A stretch of DNA of 64,000 nucleotides, taken from assembly GCA_902623215.1 (NCBI GenBank), contig CACNSS010000004.1, positions 23,004 to 87,003 on the forward strand, in the 5' to 3' direction. Positions 59,249 through 64,000 of this stretch are shown here, one piece after another. Position numbers and translations under genes: made by a program. Within the stretch, counting starts at the first letter, position 1. Each line of letters starts with the position of its first letter. Source of the DNA: an uncultured Pelagibacteraceae bacterium (lineage in GTDB: Bacteria; Pseudomonadota; Alphaproteobacteria; Pelagibacterales; Pelagibacteraceae). Under the pieces are notes generated by a model, which was not told the origin of the DNA, made no database searches, and was given only the letters and a program-made list of their open reading frames with translations.

Positions 59249-60431
59249 TAAAATGGCAATTTGGTTCAACAACTGTCCATGATGAAGTGCCAAATTTTCT
59301 TTTTGAAATATTTTCAAAATTCAAAACTATTTTAGCTTGGTAACTGTTAAGATTACTGCTATCTGACGACCATTGCATCAGTCTTTTGACATTTTCGTGA
59401 TCTGGAAACCGAGTTGCATAAGCATAAAGCCAGCCCCAATTACTCCCTTGTCTTCCATCAAGATCTTGCATTTTATAATTTTTTGCAGGTCCAGGTGCTT
59501 TCATTTCTTTGGCGTATTTAAAAACTATTTCGTTATTTTCAGTAAAATCGATGAAAAACTTAACAATATTATGAAAGTTTTTGCCTTTGTATTCATAGTC
59601 CCAAATATTATAGCCCTGGTTTTCCGCAATAATTGCAATGACTGTTAAAGCATTCATTGCTCTTGCTTGGTAAAACATTGCTCTACCACCTCTTCTAGTT
59701 TCAATAGGTAAACTCCCATCTTTTCTTTGATACCGAATAGTGGCTTCATAATTTTTAAAAGCTTTTTTAAAAAGCTTATTATCATTTAGCAGGACACCCA
59801 ACTGCATATGACTTATTGCAGATGACAGTGCATGGTTATGAGCTCTTTTAGGAACGCCTCTTGCTTGAGTACCATCTTTGTAGGTCATGTCATACATAAG
59901 ATGTTTGTTTTTCTTTACTATCTTTTTAAACCAATCTTTAATTATCTTATCCTCATTAGTTGGGATATCTATCACTTGTTTTGCAAAAGAATAACCAGCC
60001 ATCATGGGTGAAGCCACCCATAAATTTACGGTTAGAGTATCATTCCAATGTCTACCCTCATGATCTGATGGACCGGTTCTTTTTGCTGCATCTGCTTTAG
60101 CCCATTCCAAAATAATCTTTTTTACATTTTCACACGCTTCAATACTACCCCCACCACATGGACGTTTAAAATTTTCAAATCTTTGTAACGCTCTATTAAA
60201 CCTATTATCTAATCCATAACCTTTAGGAGCTTTAACTTCTGGAATAGGTGTAACTGGATTAGTCATGGGATTGGAATACATTTTCGTCATACATCTATTT
60301 GGATTTTTTGAAACTGGAAAAATGATTTCAGGATTATTTATTTTTGCTTTTTTCTTAATTTCTTTAAAATTCGAAAAAGACGGTGTACAAAATAACAAAT
60401 AAACTAATGTTGCAGAAATTATCCTAAACAT
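59241..60431 (-). CDS. secreted alginate-lyase-like protein (PL5-type fold)
   Basis: Signal peptide; RAHNHALSSAISHMQLGVLLNDNKLFKKAFKNYEATIRYQRKDGSLPIETRRGGRAMFYQARAMNALTVIAIIAENQG resembling AlgL NNH...ELKRRQRALAYHNYAL. Confidence 0.78.
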   Translation of the reverse strand: MFRIISATLVYLLFCTPSFSNFKEIKKKAKINNPEIIFPVSKNPNRCMTKMYSNPMTNPVTPIPEVKAPKGYGLDNRFNRALQRFENFKRPCGGGSIEACENVKKIILEWAKADAAKRTGPSDHEGRHWNDTLTVNLWVASPMMAGYSFAKQVIDIPTNEDKIIKDWFKKIVKKNKHLMYDMTYKDGTQARGVPKRAHNHALSSAISHMQLGVLLNDNKLFKKAFKNYEATIRYQRKDGSLPIETRRGGRAMFYQARAMNALTVIAIIAENQGYNIWDYEYKGKNFHNIVKFFIDFTENNEIVFKYAKEMKAPGPAKNYKMQDLDGRQGSNWGWLYAYATRFPDHENVKRLMQWSSDSSNLNSYQAKIVLNFENISKRKFGTSSWTVVEPNCHFIK

Positions 60432-63118
60432 TATCCAGTATTTTTCATTGCTGCAGCGATTCCTGCTATTGAAGTCAACAAAGTATCGTTCAAATATTCT
60501 TTATCTTTTTTATTTTTAATAGTCTTAATTTTTTTTATCGCGATAGGCTGAACTATGTTCAAAACTTCAGAATAAATATTTCTTACACCTATTGATGTTC
60601 TAAATTGTTTTCTTGCAGCAATTATTTCTTTAGGCGTAATTTTTTTATTTAGTTTTTTTATAACATTAAATTGAAATCTAAGTTTTTTTCCAACTCTCTT
60701 TAAACTTTCATCTGCTAAATGCTCTTCGTAAATTTTTGATATTTCAGGATCTGCTTTAGTAATCACCATGTCTAATATATCAAGCATTGAATTAAAAAAT
60801 GGCCAATTTCTCTCCATATCAAATAAAGTTTTTCTAAATTGTTTTATGTATGAATATCTTAAGGCTTCTGCACTTCCAAGCCATGCAGGCAGCATAAGTC
60901 TAATTTGTGTCCAAGCAAACACCCAAGGGATTGCTCTTAAACTTTTAATTGTATCAATGTTTTTTCTTTTTGAGGGCCTTGAACCTATTGAAAGTTTACC
61001 AAGAGCTTTGTGAGGTGTAACAGTTTCAAAGTATTTTATAAAATTAGAACTTTGATTAATATTTTTTCTATAAGAATTTTTTGATATCTCTGACATTTTT
61101 TCAATTAACGATCTCCAACTAGCTTTTGGAACAGGTGATGGTTTTAAGGTGGCTTCTGTTACTGCACTTATGTAACTACATAAATTATATTTTGCTAAAG
61201 GTTCATAACCATATTTTTGTTGAATTACTTCACCTTGGTCGGTTATTCTTATTTTTCCTCTAACAGAGTTTGGAGGTTGTGATCTTAATGTTGATTGAAT
61301 CGGGCCACCTCCTCGTCCAGGAGATCCACCTCTTCCGTGAAAAAAAGTTACATTAATATTATATTTTTTACTCAATTTAATTATTTCCTCTTGTGCTTTA
61401 TACTGATGCCAACTTGCACAAATTTTGCCTGCGTCTTTACTTGAGTCTGAATAACCAATCATGACTTCCTGCTCATTTTTGATAACTTTTCTGTACCATG
61501 ATTGAGAAAACAATTTCTTCATTATTTCTTTAGCATTAATTAAATCATCTAAAGTTTCAAATAATGGGACTACTCTTAACTTGTTTTCAATATTAGCCTC
61601 TTTTTGTAAAAATATTACAGATAACAAATCTGAAGCTGAATTAGTCATTGATATTACATAAGCTCCGAGACATTCACTAGGTTCATTGGCCAAAATTTTA
61701 AAGGTTGACCAAACTTCTTTATTTTCTCTATTTGAAAATTGAAATTTATTTAATTGATTTTTTTTAGAGAGTATTTGTTTCTTTAAAAATTCAATTTTTT
61801 CGTTTTCACTAAATTTTAAATAATTTTTTTTATATTTCTTTTTAACATATTCACTAATTACCTGACTGTGTCTTGAGGACTCTTGTCTTATATCTAATCT
61901 TGCAAGATTAATACCAAAACACTTTGCTCTTCGCATTAAGTCTAATAATTCGCCACTAGCAAGATTTTCATTTTGATTTTGTTCTAAAGATTCTCTTACA
62001 ACTCTTAAAGGCTTTAATATCTCCTCTCGAGAACTCAATAAATTATTGTGATCTAAAGGTTTTTTATTAACAAGGTGTTGTTCTATCGATCTATGTGTGA
62101 TCCTCATTTTATCTCTTAGAGGCCTTAAAAAAACCCTATAGGGCTCAAAAGATTTACCTACACTTTTAAGAATTTTTTTCGAACATTTTTCCATAGAATA
62201 AGATCTTATTATTTTGGTAAGTGCTTTCTCGTACAACTTTGCAGCCTCCCACCTTGATAGTAAAATTACTTTTCTAGTGACATCAGCTGTAACATTCGGA
62301 TTACCATCGCGGTCTCCCCCCATCCAAGATCCAAATTCAATAGGATTAAAATTTTTCGGCAAACCTTTATTCATGTTCTGTACAAAAATTGAATTTAATC
62401 TTCTATAAACTTTTGGAATTGTATCCCACAAACTATCCTCAATTATTGCAAGTCCCCATCTTGCTTCATCGAATGGAGATGGTTTAATTCTTTTTAAATC
62501 ATCCGTATTCCAAATAATAGTTAACTCATCAAAAAGTTTTTTTTCCAAAACTACTAATTTTGATGGAAAGTTTTTAAGCAAATCTCTTTGTTCAAGAATT
62601 TCAATTATATTATGATATTTTTGAATAAGAGTTCTTCTCTTTACTTCGGTTGGGTGTGCAGTCAATACAATTCCAATTTTCAAGTTTTTGGCAGTATTGT
62701 ATATTTTTGTTTCTGAAATTTTTTTATTTCTAAAGAGATCTTCAAATATTTCCTCTATAAATATGTTGTTGTTTGAAGTTTTCTTATTACTATTTTCATA
62801 TTCATTTAGCTTTCTAGAAGCATCAATTAAATCAGCTAAATTTATAAAATTCATAAAATGTGTGAATGCTCTAGTTAATTTAAATGAATTTTTTGGGCTT
62901 AATTTTTTAATTGCTTTAATTACTGTTTGATTAGTTCGATTATCTTTAGAATTTATTTTGTTAGCTTTTGATAATTTTCTAACTTTTTCAACTAATTCAA
63001 AAAACTTTTGACCTTCTTGTTCTTTGATAACTCTCCCTAAAATATTACCCAGATATTTGACATTTTCTCTGAAAAATTTAGTTGGTATTCGCTCGTAATA
63101 AAGATCTCTTTTTTTCAT
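60431..63118 (-). CDS. ppc: phosphoenolpyruvate carboxylase
   Basis: VLTAHPTEVKRRTLI, GSWMGGDRDGNPNVT, FHGRGGSPGRGGGP, TDQGEVIQQKYG. Confidence 0.97.
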   Translation of the reverse strand: MKKRDLYYERIPTKFFRENVKYLGNILGRVIKEQEGQKFFELVEKVRKLSKANKINSKDNRTNQTVIKAIKKLSPKNSFKLTRAFTHFMNFINLADLIDASRKLNEYENSNKKTSNNNIFIEEIFEDLFRNKKISETKIYNTAKNLKIGIVLTAHPTEVKRRTLIQKYHNIIEILEQRDLLKNFPSKLVVLEKKLFDELTIIWNTDDLKRIKPSPFDEARWGLAIIEDSLWDTIPKVYRRLNSIFVQNMNKGLPKNFNPIEFGSWMGGDRDGNPNVTADVTRKVILLSRWEAAKLYEKALTKIIRSYSMEKCSKKILKSVGKSFEPYRVFLRPLRDKMRITHRSIEQHLVNKKPLDHNNLLSSREEILKPLRVVRESLEQNQNENLASGELLDLMRRAKCFGINLARLDIRQESSRHSQVISEYVKKKYKKNYLKFSENEKIEFLKKQILSKKNQLNKFQFSNRENKEVWSTFKILANEPSECLGAYVISMTNSASDLLSVIFLQKEANIENKLRVVPLFETLDDLINAKEIMKKLFSQSWYRKVIKNEQEVMIGYSDSSKDAGKICASWHQYKAQEEIIKLSKKYNINVTFFHGRGGSPGRGGGPIQSTLRSQPPNSVRGKIRITDQGEVIQQKYGYEPLAKYNLCSYISAVTEATLKPSPVPKASWRSLIEKMSEISKNSYRKNINQSSNFIKYFETVTPHKALGKLSIGSRPSKRKNIDTIKSLRAIPWVFAWTQIRLMLPAWLGSAEALRYSYIKQFRKTLFDMERNWPFFNSMLDILDMVITKADPEISKIYEEHLADESLKRVGKKLRFQFNVIKKLNKKITPKEIIAARKQFRTSIGVRNIYSEVLNIVQPIAIKKIKTIKNKKDKEYLNDTLLTSIAGIAAAMKNTG

Positions 63119-63984
63119 TTAATATTATCTATGCTCTCTATTTGACTTAGAGAATTTTTAAATTCATCGATATTCTCTCTTAATGCTAAATTTGATACGG
63201 CATAAACTGCTATTAGTAGGAACATCAAAGGTAACGCCGTTATCACAGAGGCATTACTTTTAATTAATAATATATATAGAACTATAAATACAGCAGAACG
63301 TATTAAAAAAGTTTTTTTAAAAACACTGATGATAGACAATGAATGTTTTATCAGATTTAAAAAACTCATTTTAGATGGCCCAAAATATCTAGTTCCTCTG
63401 ATCGATGGCACTTTTATGAAATTTTTTTCTACTTTAGATAAAGAGCCAGAAAAACTATTCCAAGTGGCTTTTTCATTAATCATATTTTCGACTGTCTTTT
63501 TGGGTAAACAAGTAAAGTTTCCAAATTTTATTGATTTGCCAGTGAAGGTTAAAGTTACCAACTTATGTAACTGATAACAAATTTTAAATAATAAGCTCTC
63601 TGATCTTTTTACTCTCTCTCCCACAACCGTAACACTATCTGTATCTTTAATTTGATCTAAAAAATTTTTTATTTCCTCTGGTCTGTCTTCGCCGTCTCCA
63701 TCCATTGGTATTGCATAGTCAAATTCATCTTTATCCAAAATATATTTTAGTCCAGTAGCTATACATCTTGCATGTCCTTGGTTTTTTTTCATGTTTAAAA
63801 TCTTTATAGATTGAATATTATCAAAATTGATTTCCTCATTTGATCGATCATGGTTTGAGGCATCGTTAATAACAATAATAGATATCTCAAAATTTTTATC
63901 TATTTTTAAATTATCAATTTCCTCAAAAAGTTTAAACACTGACTGCCAATCGTTATAAATAGGGATTATAATTTTTACTTTCAT
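63115..63984 (-). CDS. family 2 glycosyltransferase with C-terminal membrane segments
   Basis: KVKIIIPIYNDWQSVFKLFEEI, VINDAS, YAIPMDGDGEDRPEEI; two C-terminal TM segments. Confidence 0.9.
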   Translation of the reverse strand: MKVKIIIPIYNDWQSVFKLFEEIDNLKIDKNFEISIIVINDASNHDRSNEEINFDNIQSIKILNMKKNQGHARCIATGLKYILDKDEFDYAIPMDGDGEDRPEEIKNFLDQIKDTDSVTVVGERVKRSESLLFKICYQLHKLVTLTFTGKSIKFGNFTCLPKKTVENMINEKATWNSFSGSLSKVEKNFIKVPSIRGTRYFGPSKMSFLNLIKHSLSIISVFKKTFLIRSAVFIVLYILLIKSNASVITALPLMFLLIAVYAVSNLALRENIDEFKNSLSQIESIDNIK

Positions 63985-64000
63985 AGTTTTTTAATATCTC

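Overview
The window is an AT-rich, gene-dense chromosomal segment that looks like a streamlined alphaproteobacterium, most likely SAR11/Pelagibacterales (inferred from base composition, gene content and near-absent intergenic space). It is mainly core metabolism: surA(partial)-pdxA-rsmA; gmk-acpP-fabG-fabD; rpsF-rpsR-rplI-dnaB; cvpA-purF; gshAB; FDH; msrA-selO; gcvTHP with a tandem glycine riboswitch; pxpABC; a TRAP transporter; guaAB/panB; pssA-psd; icd; alaS; recA; tolC-like; umuDC; ppc. I saw no rRNA, tRNA, CRISPR array, transposon or prophage. The most interesting signals are: (1) a perfect GAAC-N7-GAAC LexA-type box directly upstream of the likely true umuD start, with a near match upstream of recA; (2) a TspO/SDR/DUF3833/Cfa-like/DUF1365/FAD-oxidoreductase cluster resembling singlet-oxygen/lipid-modification modules; (3) a glycine riboswitch whose second-aptamer P1 strand overlaps the gcvT Shine-Dalgarno; (4) an IMP dehydrogenase lacking the CBS module, with an A12 tract at the junction; (5) a PhnZ/TmpB-like HD oxygenase candidate; (6) a PL5 alginate-lyase-like protein; (7) an arginine:glycine amidinotransferase-like enzyme. 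All family calls come from reading motifs; no database search was run.
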